Counted from the stretch's first letter, positions 1-9,891 are shown. The stretch: 64,000 bases of DNA from Paenibacillus protaetiae (GCF_004135365.1 NZ_CP035492.1:1674001-1738000), one strand, 5' to 3'. The notes: a model not told the origin generated them from the sequence alone. Numbers and translations: made by a program.

Positions 1-711
1 TTGAAGGAGCTGGCGGGATACACGAATCAGCTTGTTGATCGTCTCAACCATATGAACCGGAATCCGGATCGTACGGGCCTGATCGGCAATTGCGCGTGTA
101 ATCGCCTGGCGAATCCACCAAGTTGCATAGGTGCTGAACTTGAACCCTTTGGATTGGTCGAATTTTTCCACCGCTTTAATAAGGCCCATGTTGCCTTCTT
201 GAATCAGATCCAGGAACAACATGCCGCGCCCGACGTAACGTTTCGCGATGCTGACAACGAGACGCAAGTTGGCTTCCGCCAATCTGCGTTTCGCCTCTTC
301 GTCGCCGTTCTCAATCCGTTTGGCGAGTTCAACTTCGTCATCTGCAGAAAGGAGCGGCACACGGCCGATTTCCTTCAAGTACATCCGGACGGGATCGTTG
401 ATTTTGATGCCGGGAGGCAATGATAAATCATCATCAAAATTAAAATCGTCCGAATCCCGCTCATGCTCGTCGCTGTCTTTTGCGCCCAGCGGATTTTCGT
501 CTTCGTTTTCGTTTACGACCTCTATGCCCAAATCGTCCAGCTGCTCAAAAAACTCGTCGATTTGCTCCGGATCTTGATCGAAAGGCGACAGTTTCTCCAT
601 TATCTCTTTATAAGTTAAGGAGGACCTTTTCTTACCATGCTCGATTAATTGATCTTTTACCTGATCCAGCTTTTGTTCGGTATCTAGTTCTGTACGCTGA
701 TCATTCGCCAT
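1..711 (-). CDS. rpoD: RNA polymerase primary sigma factor (partial, C-terminus off window)
   Basis: Housekeeping sigma factor (SigA/RpoD) that directs RNA polymerase core to vegetative promoters. The 237 visible codons run from the ATG at 711 to the window edge without a stop. They show an acidic N-terminal region 1.1 (about residues 10-85, many Glu/Asp), region 1.2 ([16 protein letters not shown]), then region 2 with [18 protein letters not shown] and the core-binding and -10-recognition segment [19 protein letters not shown]. Regions 3 and 4 lie outside the window. A purine-rich Shine-Dalgarno (GGAGGAGGGAG) precedes the start. Only 18 bases separate it from the dnaG stop, so it is co-transcribed in the classic dnaG-sigA operon. 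The assignment is very secure. Confidence 0.97.
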   Translation of the reverse strand, partial: MANDQRTELDTEQKLDQVKDQLIEHGKKRSSLTYKEIMEKLSPFDQDPEQIDEFFEQLDDLGIEVVNENEDENPLGAKDSDEHERDSDDFNFDDDLSLPPGIKINDPVRMYLKEIGRVPLLSADDEVELAKRIENGDEEAKRRLAEANLRLVVSIAKRYVGRGMLFLDLIQEGNMGLIKAVEKFDQSKGFKFSTYATWWIRQAITRAIADQARTIRIPVHMVETINKLIRVSRQLLQ

Positions 712-729
712 ACTCCGACTCCCTCCTCC

Positions 730-2580
730 CTAGAACCGCTCATCGGGTCGACCCTTCAACTGTCTTTCTAGGGTTATAATCTCACTTGCAATTTGTGCTG
801 CCACAATGTTTTCTCCGGCACGTTCCGCCCGCACCATCTCTTCCTTCTTCTGTTCGATTTCCCTAAAACGGGGCACCTTCAATATATCTTCAATATCGGC
901 ATCCAGTATCTGTTCGTTAAACGGGAAATCTCCATCCATGAGAAGAATGGATGCGGCCGCTCGTTCCAGCCGTTCATCTTGCAGCGATGCAATAAATCGG
1001 CCCGCATCCGGATCAAAGCCTTGCGCGTAATAAGCATATAAATAAGCAGCAAGCGCTGCGTGATCCTCAATATTGAATGACTCCCCAAGACGCTCATGAA
1101 CAAGCTGCGCGACTTCGCGGTCATTCATCATCACATGAAGCAGTCGCCGTTCTACATTGGCATATGCGGGTAAAGGCACAGGAGCCCCTGATGCGCGGCG
1201 TTTTTCATTCCTACCATTATTCCACGAATTGTCGTTATTATCCCTTGAAGGGCGCTTTTTTTGCAGTTCCTCTCTTTTATGAAATGAATCCTGTTTCAAA
1301 GCGTGGAGATCAATTTCAAATTCGCGGGACAATTCCTTTAAATAAACTTCTCGTTCGATGGATGAATCAAGCTCCGCCACGATTCCGACCGCTTCCAGAA
1401 GATAGTTTTTTCTTCCTTCTTCTGTTAGCAGTATATGGTTTTTTCTTGAATATATAAGCTTAAATTTTGTGGCGGATACAGCCTGCCCGATCGCTTCGCG
1501 AACGAACGCTTCCGGACCGTATTCTTCAATGTATTCATCCGGGTCTTTGCCTTTGGGCAGCATGGACACCATGACTTTAAGCCCAGCCTTCTCCAGCATC
1601 GCAATTGACTTCAGCGCAGCGGCTTGTCCGGCATCATCGCCGTCATAACATACGATAATTTCTTCAGCTGAACGCTTCAACACCGCACAATGCTCTTCGG
1701 TCAGCGCCGTTCCCATTGTAGCGACGCCGTTATGAACTCCGGCATACCAGGCTTTAATAATATCCATGTAGCCTTCAAACAAAACAACCTGCTTGGACTT
1801 GCGTATGGACGCTTTTGCCTGATGCAGATTATATAACGTACGGCTTTTGGTGAACAGCGCGGTTTCCGGCGAATTTAAATACTTCGGCTGCCCTTCGCCA
1901 ATGACGCGTCCGGCGAAAGCCGTAACTTTGCCGTCCCGGTCCCATATCGGGAACATCAGCCTGCCTCGAAAACGGTCGACATGGCCGCTTCCGTCGTTTT
2001 TTGCCGATAAAAGCCCCGCACGTTCCAGCAATTGCGGATCAAATTTCCGCGCTGTTAAAAACCGGGCAAGCGTATCCCACTGCGGCGGCGCATAACCAAT
2101 CGAAAATTGATTAATCAGCTTGTCGCTGATACCTCTGTTCCGCAAATACTGCAGCGCCTCCGCGCCATGCGTCGTATTCAGCAGCAAATAATGGTACAGC
2201 TTGGCTGCAAGCTCATGCGCTTCCAGCATTTTACCGCGTTCCATATCTGCTTCGGAAGGCTTGTCGCGGTCCCGGTCGGCCCACGTAACAGGAATTCCCG
2301 CTTCTTCTGCAAGAAACTGAACGGCCTCCGGAAAAGAAAAACCTTCGATTTCCTCAATGAAGCGAATCACTGTCCCGCTTTTGCCACAACCGTAACAGTG
2401 GAAAATTTGAAGCTCCGGCGTTACTGTAAATGAAGGTGTTTTCTCCGAATGAAAAGGGCACAGACCCTTCATATACTTGCCGTTCTTCGTGAGATGAACG
2501 TACTTCCCGACTGTCTCGACGATGTCATGCTTGCGTCTTACCGCTTCTATGACTTCTTCCGGTATTCTGCCGTTTGTCAT
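730..2580 (-). CDS. dnaG: DNA primase
   Basis: Synthesises RNA primers for replication with the DnaB-type helicase. At 616 residues it has normal family length. The N-terminal CHC2 zinc finger is complete (Cys41, His44, Cys62, Cys65). It is followed by the catalytic core with the TOPRIM signature EGYMD near residue 270 and the metal-binding stretch CYDGDDAGQ, then a helicase-interacting C-terminal domain after a low-complexity basic/Asn linker (around 430-455). The ATG at 2580 is preceded by AGAAGGTGATG. The gene sits between yqxD and rpoD as in Bacillus, in the macromolecular synthesis operon. Confidence 0.97.
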   Translation of the reverse strand: MTNGRIPEEVIEAVRRKHDIVETVGKYVHLTKNGKYMKGLCPFHSEKTPSFTVTPELQIFHCYGCGKSGTVIRFIEEIEGFSFPEAVQFLAEEAGIPVTWADRDRDKPSEADMERGKMLEAHELAAKLYHYLLLNTTHGAEALQYLRNRGISDKLINQFSIGYAPPQWDTLARFLTARKFDPQLLERAGLLSAKNDGSGHVDRFRGRLMFPIWDRDGKVTAFAGRVIGEGQPKYLNSPETALFTKSRTLYNLHQAKASIRKSKQVVLFEGYMDIIKAWYAGVHNGVATMGTALTEEHCAVLKRSAEEIIVCYDGDDAGQAAALKSIAMLEKAGLKVMVSMLPKGKDPDEYIEEYGPEAFVREAIGQAVSATKFKLIYSRKNHILLTEEGRKNYLLEAVGIVAELDSSIEREVYLKELSREFEIDLHALKQDSFHKREELQKKRPSRDNNDNSWNNGRNEKRRASGAPVPLPAYANVERRLLHVMMNDREVAQLVHERLGESFNIEDHAALAAYLYAYYAQGFDPDAGRFIASLQDERLERAAASILLMDGDFPFNEQILDADIEDILKVPRFREIEQKKEEMVRAERAGENIVAAQIASEIITLERQLKGRPDERF

Positions 2581-2622
2581 CGTTCATCACCTTCTATACT
2601 TCCTAACACGTATAATTCGCTA

Positions 2623-3081
2623 CTATTCATGCTTCTCCTGCTGCAAACGTAAAAGTTTTGTCAGCTTTTGTTGGAATCGGTCCTTATCTTCTGAGCTTAA
2701 AGCTTTAGGACCTTTTGTTCGCCCGCCTGCCCGCCTGCGTTTGGCCAATTCATGGCGGCGTTCCATCAAATAGTCGATATTGTCGTTTGTATAACATTCG
2801 CCGCGCGGGGAAATGACATACGCGCCTTTGCCGATCGCCATACAAGCCAGACCGAAGTCCTGCGTCACGACAATATCTCCTTTGGAGACATGGTTCACGA
2901 TGTATAAATCAACCGCATCCCTGCCTGGATCGATCTGAACCACTTGGACGCCATCCAGCGCTTCAAGCCTATGGTCATAGGAAGATACCATAAGCACGGG
3001 AGTCGAATAAGCACGGCCGGCCAGCACAATTTCCTGCTTAACCGGGCATGCGTCCCCGTCAACTACAATCGTATGTTCCAT
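2623..3081 (-). CDS. yqxD: YaiI/YqxD family (DUF188) protein
   Basis: A 152-residue member of the YaiI/YqxD family, which has a PIN/NYN-like nuclease fold; no activity has been settled for the family as far as I know. The N-terminus carries the signature VVDGDACPVK, and the middle has DIVVTQDFGLACMAIGKGA with conserved acidic residues. The ATG at 3081 is chosen because family members begin a few residues before this motif. An in-frame TTG at 3153 would add 24 residues without homology. The C-terminus is strongly basic. It lies between ppsR and dnaG, in the same order as in Bacillus subtilis. Confidence 0.88.
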   Translation of the reverse strand: MEHTIVVDGDACPVKQEIVLAGRAYSTPVLMVSSYDHRLEALDGVQVVQIDPGRDAVDLYIVNHVSKGDIVVTQDFGLACMAIGKGAYVISPRGECYTNDNIDYLMERRHELAKRRRAGGRTKGPKALSSEDKDRFQQKLTKLLRLQQEKHE

Positions 3082-3159
3082 CGGCTTCTCACGCTCAATT
3101 CTTTCTTCGTGCAATATTATTATATACGCCGCACTTTGAAAAAATCCTTCCAATTCGCC

Positions 3160-3975
3160 TTAATTGGAGCGGATGCTGCTCATGACGAGACTTGCGGTTT
3201 CCTCCACTGCGCGATGGGATACATCAATGACAACGCAGCCCAGACGGTCCATAACATTTTGGGCATATCTCATTTCGTTCTCAATGCGCTGCTCCGTTGC
3301 ATAGGCCGCGTTGTCCGGCAGCCCAAGCGCCTTCAGCCGCTCCTTGCGGATGATGTTCAAATAATGGACGCCAATCGTCAGCCCGATAATTTTTTGTTTC
3401 GGAATGCGAAACAGCTCATCCGGCGGCTTAATTTCCGGAACTAGCGGCACATTCGCCACTTTATATTTTTTATGAGCCAAATACATCGACAATGGTGTCT
3501 TGGATGTCCGGGATACGCCAATTAACACGATATCCGCCTTCATGATGCCGGATGGGTCTTTCGCATCATCATAACGGACAGCAAATTCGACGGCTTCCAC
3601 TTTGCGAAAATAGTCCTCGTCCAGCACATGGTTCAGACCGGGCTCGTCACGCGACTTCCGCCCGGTCCGATGTTCCAGGCTTTCAATAAGCGGACCTAGC
3701 AAATCAATTGCCGCAATGCCGTGCGTATCCGCCAATGTTCGCATTATTTCTCTCAGCTCAGGGATAACAAGCGTGTAAAGCACGATACCTCTGTTCTCTT
3801 TCGCCAGAAGCACAACCCTTTCAAGAGCAGCCGCATCCGTAATGAACGGCATGCGGCGAATGCTAGCATGAACCGGATGAAACTGGGCGACGGCAGCTCT
3901 TACGACAAGCTCCCCCGTATCGCCCGCCGCGTCCGATGCCACGTAAATCGTAACCTCCGGTATGGACGGATACAT
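3160..3975 (-). CDS. ppsR: PEP synthase / pyruvate phosphate dikinase regulatory protein (DUF299)
   Basis: A bifunctional serine/threonine kinase and Pi-dependent pyrophosphorylase of the PpsR/PDRP family (YqfL in Bacillus), which inactivates and reactivates pyruvate phosphate dikinase or PEP synthase. The 271 residues are full length. The P-loop-like nucleotide site GVSRTSKT is at residues 153-160, and the N-terminus has the family pattern YVASDAAGDTGE. The ATG at 3975 has the Shine-Dalgarno TAGGGGGAT. In B. subtilis ccpN lies between glyS and yqfL. Here glyS is followed directly, after 68 bases, by ppsR, so ccpN is missing from this place. The target dikinase is not in the window. Confidence 0.93.
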   Translation of the reverse strand: MYPSIPEVTIYVASDAAGDTGELVVRAAVAQFHPVHASIRRMPFITDAAALERVVLLAKENRGIVLYTLVIPELREIMRTLADTHGIAAIDLLGPLIESLEHRTGRKSRDEPGLNHVLDEDYFRKVEAVEFAVRYDDAKDPSGIMKADIVLIGVSRTSKTPLSMYLAHKKYKVANVPLVPEIKPPDELFRIPKQKIIGLTIGVHYLNIIRKERLKALGLPDNAAYATEQRIENEMRYAQNVMDRLGCVVIDVSHRAVEETASLVMSSIRSN

Positions 3976-4043
3976 AGTTACATCCCCCTAATCCATTCTT
4001 CGTTCAAGAAGACTGTCTGAAGATGATCAACTAAATCGGCGTA

Positions 4044-6125
4044 TTACCAGACAAGCTTGGAGAAATCGGCGAGCGCTGCGATATCTTCGGCAATTGCAGC
4101 AAGCGTTGCAAGGCGGTTAGCCCGCACAGCTTCGTCATCCGCCATAACCATCACCGCATCGAAATAACGGTTGATCGGCTCTTTTAATCCCGAAAGTGCA
4201 GTCAGCGCTCCCGCAGCATCACCTTCGTCCAGTGATTTGCGGAATGCAGGGTGAACCGCCTGCCATGCTTCATAAAGCGTTTGTTCTGCCGCTTCCGCGA
4301 ACAGCGACGTATTGACTTCTTTGACAACAGCTTTCGCCGCCAAATTGCTGACACGGTTAAACGCATCCGCTGCAAGTTTCGATTCATGGCGGTCATCGCC
4401 CGATGTCCACTCCTGAATAACCGAAGCGCGGTCTACGGTAAGGAGCAGATTGTCGAAGCCGGCGGCCATAACGGCATCCACCACATCATAACGGCTTGCT
4501 TGCTCGGTCAACACATTTTTAACCCGCAGTGCAAAGAAATCATGCAAATCTTTACGCACTTCATCCGCCGTACGTTTCATGCCGCGCTGCTCATGGACAG
4601 CAATCGCTGCATCAAACAGCTGCTGCAGACTTGCTTGGAGGCCATGCGCCAGCACAATTTGCACGATGCCGGAAGCTTGGCGGCGCAGGGCGTAAGGATC
4701 CTGCGATCCGGTCGGAATAATGCCGATAGAGAAGCAGCCCACAATCGTATCCAGCTTATCCGCAAGGCTGACGACAGCGCCTGTCAAAGTGGCTGGAGCG
4801 CGGTCGCCGGCATGGCGAGGCTGGTAGTGCTCATTGATCGCTTTCGCTACCGCTTCCTGTTCTCCTGCTTTACGGGCATAATCTTCGCCCATAATGCCTT
4901 GCAGTTCCGGGAACTCGTATACCATTTGCGTAACGAGGTCGAATTTGCAAATATCAGCGGCGCGGCTCACTGCCGCTGCCGTCTCTTGGCCGGCTCCAAG
5001 CAGCGAAGAAAGCGAATCTGCAGTCGCGCGAATGCGGCGTACTTTATCCGCAACCGTACCGAGTTCTTCATGGTAGACGATATTCTCAAGCTTAGCAAGA
5101 GCATCCCCAATCTTCAGCTTTTGGTCTTCCGCATAGAAAAATTTCGCATCCGACAAGCGTGCGCGAAGCACTTTCTCGTTGCCTTTTGCCACAACATCAA
5201 TAGAGGTCCGGTCGCCGTTGCGCACCGTTACGAAATAAGGCTGAAGTTCGCCTTCCGCATTAAGGACAGGGAAATACCGCTGATGTTCACGCATGGAAGT
5301 GATCAGCACTTCTTGCGGGATTTGCAGGAACGATTCGTCGAATGTGCCGAACAGCACATTCGGGTATTCCACAAGGAACAGAACTTCCTCCAGCAAGTCT
5401 TCTTTCACGGCAATTTCCCAGCCATGCTCTTTCGCAAGTCCGTTAATTTGCGAAACGATCAGCTGTTCGCGTTCTTCCACGTCCACAATGACATGCTGCT
5501 CCCGCAAACGTTCTTTGTATTCGGACGGTTGGGCGATTACCGTCTCCGTTCCTAAAAAGCGGTGGCCGCGCGAAACGTTGCCGCTTGCGACTCCGGCAAG
5601 CTCCAGCGGAACAATGTCTGTGCCGAACAGCGAAACGAGCCAGCGGATCGGGCGCACAAAACGAAGATCATAGCTGCCCCAGCGCATATTTTTGGGGAAT
5701 GTCATCGAAGTAATAATATTCGTGAGTCCTTCAGCCAATACGTCCGCCGTATGGGTGCCGATGCTGCTTTTATTTGCATAAACGTATTCAACGCCGGCAA
5801 GCTCCTGGAAATAGAGCTGGTCCGCGCTTACACCTTGGCTTTTCGCGAAGCCAAGCGCCGCTTTGGTCCATTCGCCGCTGGCCTCTTGCGCGATTTTGCG
5901 GGAAGGGCCTTTCACCTGCTCGTTAACGTCGGCCTGCTTTTCTTCAACCGCTTCAACGATTACCGTCAAGCGGCGCGGCGTTGCATAAGCTTGCACCTGT
6001 CCATGTCCGATACGGGAATCAGCCAGCCATTTCGCCGTTTTGTCCTTCAGCTGGTTCATCGCAGCACGGACAAAACGGGCCGGCACCTCTTCCAATCCGA
6101 TTTCAAGCAAAAGGTCTTTAGCCAT
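4044..6125 (-). CDS. glyS: Glycine--tRNA ligase beta subunit
   Basis: Beta chain of the heterotetrameric bacterial glycyl-tRNA synthetase, responsible for tRNA recognition. The 693 residues match the family length. The N-terminus ([19 protein letters not shown]) and the central segment [26 protein letters not shown] are typical, and an anticodon-binding-like C-terminal domain follows. The ATG at 6125 lies inside the end of glyQ (8-base overlap), so the two chains are probably translationally coupled. Transcription comes from the glyQ T-box leader. Very secure. Confidence 0.97.
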   Translation of the reverse strand: MAKDLLLEIGLEEVPARFVRAAMNQLKDKTAKWLADSRIGHGQVQAYATPRRLTVIVEAVEEKQADVNEQVKGPSRKIAQEASGEWTKAALGFAKSQGVSADQLYFQELAGVEYVYANKSSIGTHTADVLAEGLTNIITSMTFPKNMRWGSYDLRFVRPIRWLVSLFGTDIVPLELAGVASGNVSRGHRFLGTETVIAQPSEYKERLREQHVIVDVEEREQLIVSQINGLAKEHGWEIAVKEDLLEEVLFLVEYPNVLFGTFDESFLQIPQEVLITSMREHQRYFPVLNAEGELQPYFVTVRNGDRTSIDVVAKGNEKVLRARLSDAKFFYAEDQKLKIGDALAKLENIVYHEELGTVADKVRRIRATADSLSSLLGAGQETAAAVSRAADICKFDLVTQMVYEFPELQGIMGEDYARKAGEQEAVAKAINEHYQPRHAGDRAPATLTGAVVSLADKLDTIVGCFSIGIIPTGSQDPYALRRQASGIVQIVLAHGLQASLQQLFDAAIAVHEQRGMKRTADEVRKDLHDFFALRVKNVLTEQASRYDVVDAVMAAGFDNLLLTVDRASVIQEWTSGDDRHESKLAADAFNRVSNLAAKAVVKEVNTSLFAEAAEQTLYEAWQAVHPAFRKSLDEGDAAGALTALSGLKEPINRYFDAVMVMADDEAVRANRLATLAAIAEDIAALADFSKLVW

Positions 6126-7008
6126 TGTGCTCCACTCCTTTCTTCAGCAACGGGAATCCGAGGCGTTCCCGCTCCTCCAGGAACGTTGCCGCGCATTCTC
6201 TCGCCAGATTGCGAACCCGCATAATATAACCCGTTCTTTCAGTTACGCTGATTGCGCCGCGCGCATCAAGCAGGTTGAATGTATGCGAGCATTTCAGCAC
6301 ATAATCGTAAGCCGGGAATACCAGTTTATTGGCAAGCGTCTTTTTCGCTTCTTCCTCGTACATGTTAAACAAGGAGAACAACATGGACGCATCCGAAATT
6401 TCAAATGTATATTTGGAATGCTCATATTCCGGCTGAAGGAATACGTCGCCGTAAGTAACGCCGTCTACCCATTCGAGGTCATAGACGTTTTCTTTTTGCT
6501 GAATATAGGAAGCCAGACGCTCCATACCGTACGTAATTTCCACCGCAACCGGATTCGCGTCGATGCCGCCGACTTGCTGGAAATACGTAAATTGCGTAAT
6601 TTCCATGCCGTCCAGCCATACTTCCCAGCCGAGTCCCCAAGCGCCAAGCGTAGGCGATTCCCAGTTATCTTCAACAAAACGGATGTCATGATGGTTGGCG
6701 TCGATGCCAAGCCGCTTCAAGCTTTCCAGATAAAGCTCCTGGATATTGTCCGGCGACGGCTTCAAAATGACTTGGAACTGGTGATGCTGATACAGGCGGT
6801 TCGGATTCTCGCCGTAACGTCCGTCAGCCGGACGGCGGGATGGCTCCACATAAGCAACATTCCACGGCTCCGGCCCGATCGAGCGGAGGAAAGTCATCGG
6901 ATTCATTGTACCCGCGCCTTTTTCCACGTCGTAAGGCTGCACCAGAATGCAGTTTTGCTCCGCCCAAAATTGCTGCAGCGTTACAATCATACCTTGAAAA
7001 TTCAACAC
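6118..7008 (-). CDS. glyQ: Glycine--tRNA ligase alpha subunit
   Basis: Catalytic alpha chain of glycyl-tRNA synthetase, which activates glycine and charges tRNA-Gly together with GlyS. The 296 residues are full length, with the class II core ([20 protein letters not shown] near the N-terminus, and the motif with [20 protein letters not shown]). The start is read as GTG at 7008 (alternative TTG at 7005), with AAAAAAGGAG ten bases upstream. It is the first gene after a T-box leader, so expression should rise when uncharged tRNA-Gly accumulates. An MFS gene separates it from recO, its neighbour in Bacillus. Confidence 0.97.
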   Translation of the reverse strand: MLNFQGMIVTLQQFWAEQNCILVQPYDVEKGAGTMNPMTFLRSIGPEPWNVAYVEPSRRPADGRYGENPNRLYQHHQFQVILKPSPDNIQELYLESLKRLGIDANHHDIRFVEDNWESPTLGAWGLGWEVWLDGMEITQFTYFQQVGGIDANPVAVEITYGMERLASYIQQKENVYDLEWVDGVTYGDVFLQPEYEHSKYTFEISDASMLFSLFNMYEEEAKKTLANKLVFPAYDYVLKCSHTFNLLDARGAISVTERTGYIMRVRNLARECAATFLEERERLGFPLLKKGVEHNG

Positions 7009-7084
7009 TTGGTTTTCGCTCCTTTTTTATATATTCCTCATGCGAGGACAACTGCGGCAGCTTGCGGGAATGATACGAACGGGC

Positions 7085-7361
7085 GCAAAAAAGCCCCCGT
7101 CTCTACGCCTGCTGCCAGACGTAGGGACGAGAGCTGAAGCTCCCGCGGTTCCACCCTACTTGGTTCACTTGGTATTTGCGAATAACGTCATCGGTATGTA
7201 TCCTGTAACGTTCGAACGCAATAAAGCAAACCCGCTTTGTTCAACACGACTCCGGAGCGCCATGTTCACGTTTGGCCGGCCGCCGGGCTTGCACCTTCCC
7301 CGGCTCGCTGCTTGACCTTTATCAAACGTTACTTTCTCCATCATTGTCCGATATTCACTAT
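7085..7361 (-). promoter_or_regulatory. T-box riboswitch (glycine) upstream of glyQS
   Basis: The 5' leader of glyQ has the T-box architecture. Read on the minus strand, the stem I distal part contains AGCGAGCCGG and GGTGCAAGCCCGG. The specifier region GTGAACATGGCGCTCCGGAG follows, where GGC (7261-7259) is the likely glycine specifier codon. Downstream lies the near-invariant T-box AGGGTGGAACCGCGGGA (about 7157-7141), whose bulge UGGA would pair with the UCCA end expected for tRNA-Gly. An intrinsic terminator (7129-7087) completes it. Uncharged tRNA-Gly would stabilise the antiterminator and allow read-through into glyQ. This is seen directly as sequence; the specifier assignment is inference. 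Confidence 0.93.
7087..7129 (-). terminator. T-box-controlled intrinsic terminator before glyQ
   Basis: Minus-strand hairpin with arms CGTCCCTACG and CGTAGAGACG (one mismatch, extendable by GU pairs outward) followed by six T. It competes with the T-box antiterminator. Confidence 0.88.
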
Positions 7362-7367
7362 TAGAAT

Positions 7368-7396
7368 ATTCTAATCACCGGAAATGGTTTTGTCAA
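7368..7396 (-). promoter_or_regulatory. SigA-type promoter for the glyQS operon
   Basis: Perfect -35 TTGACA (7396-7391), a 17-base spacer and -10 TAGAAT (7373-7368), placed just upstream of the T-box leader. The expected start of transcription is near 7361. Confidence 0.82.
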
Positions 7397-7415
7397 ACAC
7401 GGGTCAGCGGGCCTC

Positions 7416-8963
7416 TTAATGGCCGTGTGCTTCCAAGGAAGATTTCTCGTCTTTTGTCTTGGTTCCGATAATGTCTTTCATGCCTGCACCGCCCATCATC
7501 AGTACACAAGCGAGCGCCAGCACCGCTGGAATTACCGACCACATGAATGTAGTCGAAATAGAGCCGGATAAAGTGTCCACGATTTTATCCATCACATCGT
7601 GCGGAATTTGCTCCCGGGTTTCCGGCGAAAGCAATTGCCTCGCATCCTGGGACTGCGAAACCGGCGCCCCGCCGTTCGTACCGGCAAAAGCGTCCTTCAT
7701 CCCGCTTGCAAAGTTGTTGCGCTGAATGATGCCGAATATCGTAATCCCTACCGTCATGCCCAGCGAACGGACAAACGACATCGTCGAGCTTGCCGAACCG
7801 CGCTGAGTGGCGTTAAATCCATGAATCGACGACATGCCAAGAACCGAAAACGAGAAGCCGATGCCAAAACCGGTAATTGCCATATAAAGCCTCAGCGTCC
7901 ATTTGGTCGTGTCCGGCTCGATCGTTGCCAGCAGAGCAATGCCCGCGATAAAAATAATAGCGGAAATCGTCATAATGCTGCGATAAGACATTTTGGAGCT
8001 TAAAATGCCCCCGACTTGCGCGGCAATAACAGATGCCACCGTCATCGGAATAAGCATAAGCCCGGAGTTCGTTGCCGTTCCGCCGTATACGCCCTGCACA
8101 AAAATCGGAATGTAAAGCGCTGCCGTAATAAACGCAGATCCGTAAAATAAACCGGCTCCCGTGCTGGCAGCAAACAATCTGCGCTTGAACATCTCAAAAG
8201 AAATAATCGGATCGGATGCTTTCGTTTCCACAAAAAGGAAGGAAATGAACAGCACTACAAATCCTGCGAGCAGTGCGATAATCGGAGCCGAATTCCAAGC
8301 GTATTCATTGCCGCCAAGCTCCAGGCCAAACATTAAACACACAATTGCGCCTACGAGCGCTCCTGCTCCGAACCAGTCAATTCTTTGTTTCTCATGATGT
8401 AAAGACTCTTTGTAAAAAAAAATGATCAGCACAAGCGATACGATGGCGATTGGCGCATTGATGTAAAAAATCCAGCGCCAGTTAATTGCGTCCGTCAAGT
8501 AGGCGCCGGCCAGCGGGCCAAATAAACTGGATACGCCAAATACTGCACCAAATAAACCGCCCATCTTGCCTCTTTTTTCCGGAGGGAAAATATCAAAAAC
8601 AATCGTAAAGGCAATCGGCATAATTGCGCCGCCGCCGATCCCTTGAAGCGCGCGGTAAATGCTAAGCTGCGTAATGGATTGCGCTGTACCGCACAATAAA
8701 GAACCAATTAAAAATATAAGTACGCCAAATACAAAAAAACGTTTACGGCCGTACATGTCGGACAGCTTGCCGAATATCGGCATACCCGCCATCTCGGTCA
8801 CCAAATAAGCCGAGGTTACCCATACGAATTTATCCAAGCCGTTCAAATCGCTTATAATCGTAGCCATCGCGGTTGAAACAATGGTGTTATCAATTGCCGC
8901 AACGAGTATTCCAAGCAGCAATCCTGTCACGACAAGGCCCATTCTGCTTTGTGTTGCCGTCAT
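7416..8963 (-). CDS. MFS transporter, DHA2/EmrB-QacA type drug exporter
   Basis: A 515-residue proton-coupled exporter of the DHA2 family (14 membrane segments expected). The first helices carry the family motif C-like start LLLGILVAAIDNTIVSTAM. The loop after helix 2 has GKLSDMYGRKRFFVFG (motif A), and GALVGAIVCLMFGLELGG lies in the middle. Substrates in this family are drugs, biocides or peptides and cannot be deduced here. The ATG at 8963 has the Shine-Dalgarno GGGAAGGGAGAG. No TetR- or MarR-type regulator lies beside it. It interrupts the usual recO-glyQ adjacency and looks like an insertion; base use does not stand out by eye. Confidence 0.92.
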   Translation of the reverse strand: MTATQSRMGLVVTGLLLGILVAAIDNTIVSTAMATIISDLNGLDKFVWVTSAYLVTEMAGMPIFGKLSDMYGRKRFFVFGVLIFLIGSLLCGTAQSITQLSIYRALQGIGGGAIMPIAFTIVFDIFPPEKRGKMGGLFGAVFGVSSLFGPLAGAYLTDAINWRWIFYINAPIAIVSLVLIIFFYKESLHHEKQRIDWFGAGALVGAIVCLMFGLELGGNEYAWNSAPIIALLAGFVVLFISFLFVETKASDPIISFEMFKRRLFAASTGAGLFYGSAFITAALYIPIFVQGVYGGTATNSGLMLIPMTVASVIAAQVGGILSSKMSYRSIMTISAIIFIAGIALLATIEPDTTKWTLRLYMAITGFGIGFSFSVLGMSSIHGFNATQRGSASSTMSFVRSLGMTVGITIFGIIQRNNFASGMKDAFAGTNGGAPVSQSQDARQLLSPETREQIPHDVMDKIVDTLSGSISTTFMWSVIPAVLALACVLMMGGAGMKDIIGTKTKDEKSSLEAHGH

Positions 8964-9012
8964 GCTTAACGCTCTCCCTTCCCATTCTCGTTCTCATCCA
9001 TCTTTCGTACCC

Positions 9013-9040
9013 ATCATACCGTATCCGGGCTTGGTCTAAA
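9013..9040 (-). promoter_or_regulatory. Candidate promoter for the MFS gene
   Basis: Minus strand TTTAGA, 16 bases, TATGAT, about 50 bases before the start codon. The -35 matches consensus at four of six positions, so this is only a candidate. Confidence 0.4.
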
Positions 9041-9051
9041 ATGGCCGCTAG

Positions 9052-9091
9052 AACGAAACTCCCTCGGTCTGCAGACCGAGGGAGTTTCGTT
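9052..9091. terminator. 40-base perfect palindrome, probable terminator after recO
   Basis: AACGAAACTCCCTCGGTCTG (9052-9071) is followed at once by its exact reverse complement (9072-9091). It lies 18 bases past the recO stop. Folded as RNA it gives a very stable hairpin on either strand, but no long T tract follows on the recO strand. Termination or mRNA 3' protection is the simplest role. Confidence 0.65.
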
Positions 9092-9109
9092 TCCGTACCC
9101 TTACCGCAT

Positions 9110-9859
9110 TTATGTAAGCTTGTCCAGCTGGTCCAAAAAAGTTTGCGACTTCAGCTTTAACCCAAGCAGTTCGTCCATCATCCGCCTCATTGCCAGCTTC
9201 AGCTCCGCTTTCGTTTCCGGCTTAACCTGGATATCGCCGAGCCGCCGCAAATCCATTCGGCGGAACAGCCGCAGCAGCTTGTACGCGGTATCGCCCGGGC
9301 GAAGCGCGCCGGGATCGCTTGCCGAGCAGCGGATACATAAAGCGCCGCCCATATGAGGGCTAACCCGGAAAGGCCCTTCCTCCTGGCCGCAGTTTACGCA
9401 GAAATCAAGCTCCGGTGCGTAACCCGACGCCTCCAAAATGCGCATCTCGTATAAATGCGTAACAATTTGCGCGTCTTTGCCTGCTACATAACCGCTTAGG
9501 CATGCCTTCAGCTGCTCAAACAAAAAACCGCCCGCTTCTTCGTCCTGAAGCGCGCGGTCGGTCAATTCCGCAACATAAGAAGCATAAGCGGCCTGGTCCA
9601 AATGTTCGCGCAAAGTATGATACGAATCGTAAATCTCGCCTGCGTTTAAGTTGCCCAGCCCCCCGTTAGGTCCGCGAAAAAACACGAATTCCCCATAAGT
9701 GAAAGGCTGCGCCAGCGAGCCATACCGGCTTTTTACCTTTTTAGCTCCCTTTATTAAAACGCCCACCTTGCCGCTGTTATTGGTCAGCAAAGTTACGATT
9801 TTGTTGCCTTCCCCATAATCCATACTGCGGATTACGATTCCTTCCACACGATAAAGCAT
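9110..9859 (-). CDS. recO: DNA repair protein RecO
   Basis: Recombination mediator that helps load RecA at single-strand gaps together with RecR. From ATG 9859 the protein has 249 residues: an N-terminal OB fold (MLYRVEGIVIRSMDYGEGNK), a helical middle, and a zinc-binding site of four cysteines (CVNCGQEEG ... CIRCS). The start at 9859 is chosen because of the Shine-Dalgarno AAGGAGAG and the typical MLYRVEG start; an upstream in-frame start at 9895 would overlap yqzL. It is the last gene of the era cluster and ends before a strong palindrome. Confidence 0.94.
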   Translation of the reverse strand: MLYRVEGIVIRSMDYGEGNKIVTLLTNNSGKVGVLIKGAKKVKSRYGSLAQPFTYGEFVFFRGPNGGLGNLNAGEIYDSYHTLREHLDQAAYASYVAELTDRALQDEEAGGFLFEQLKACLSGYVAGKDAQIVTHLYEMRILEASGYAPELDFCVNCGQEEGPFRVSPHMGGALCIRCSASDPGALRPGDTAYKLLRLFRRMDLRRLGDIQVKPETKAELKLAMRRMMDELLGLKLKSQTFLDQLDKLT

Positions 9860-9891
9860 GCCGCTCTCCTTCTCCCTTGGCTGAGGAAGCG

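Noticed and set aside
4251-5555. Plus-strand ORF (434 codons) opposite glyS
   Set aside because: Same reason: shadow of glyS.
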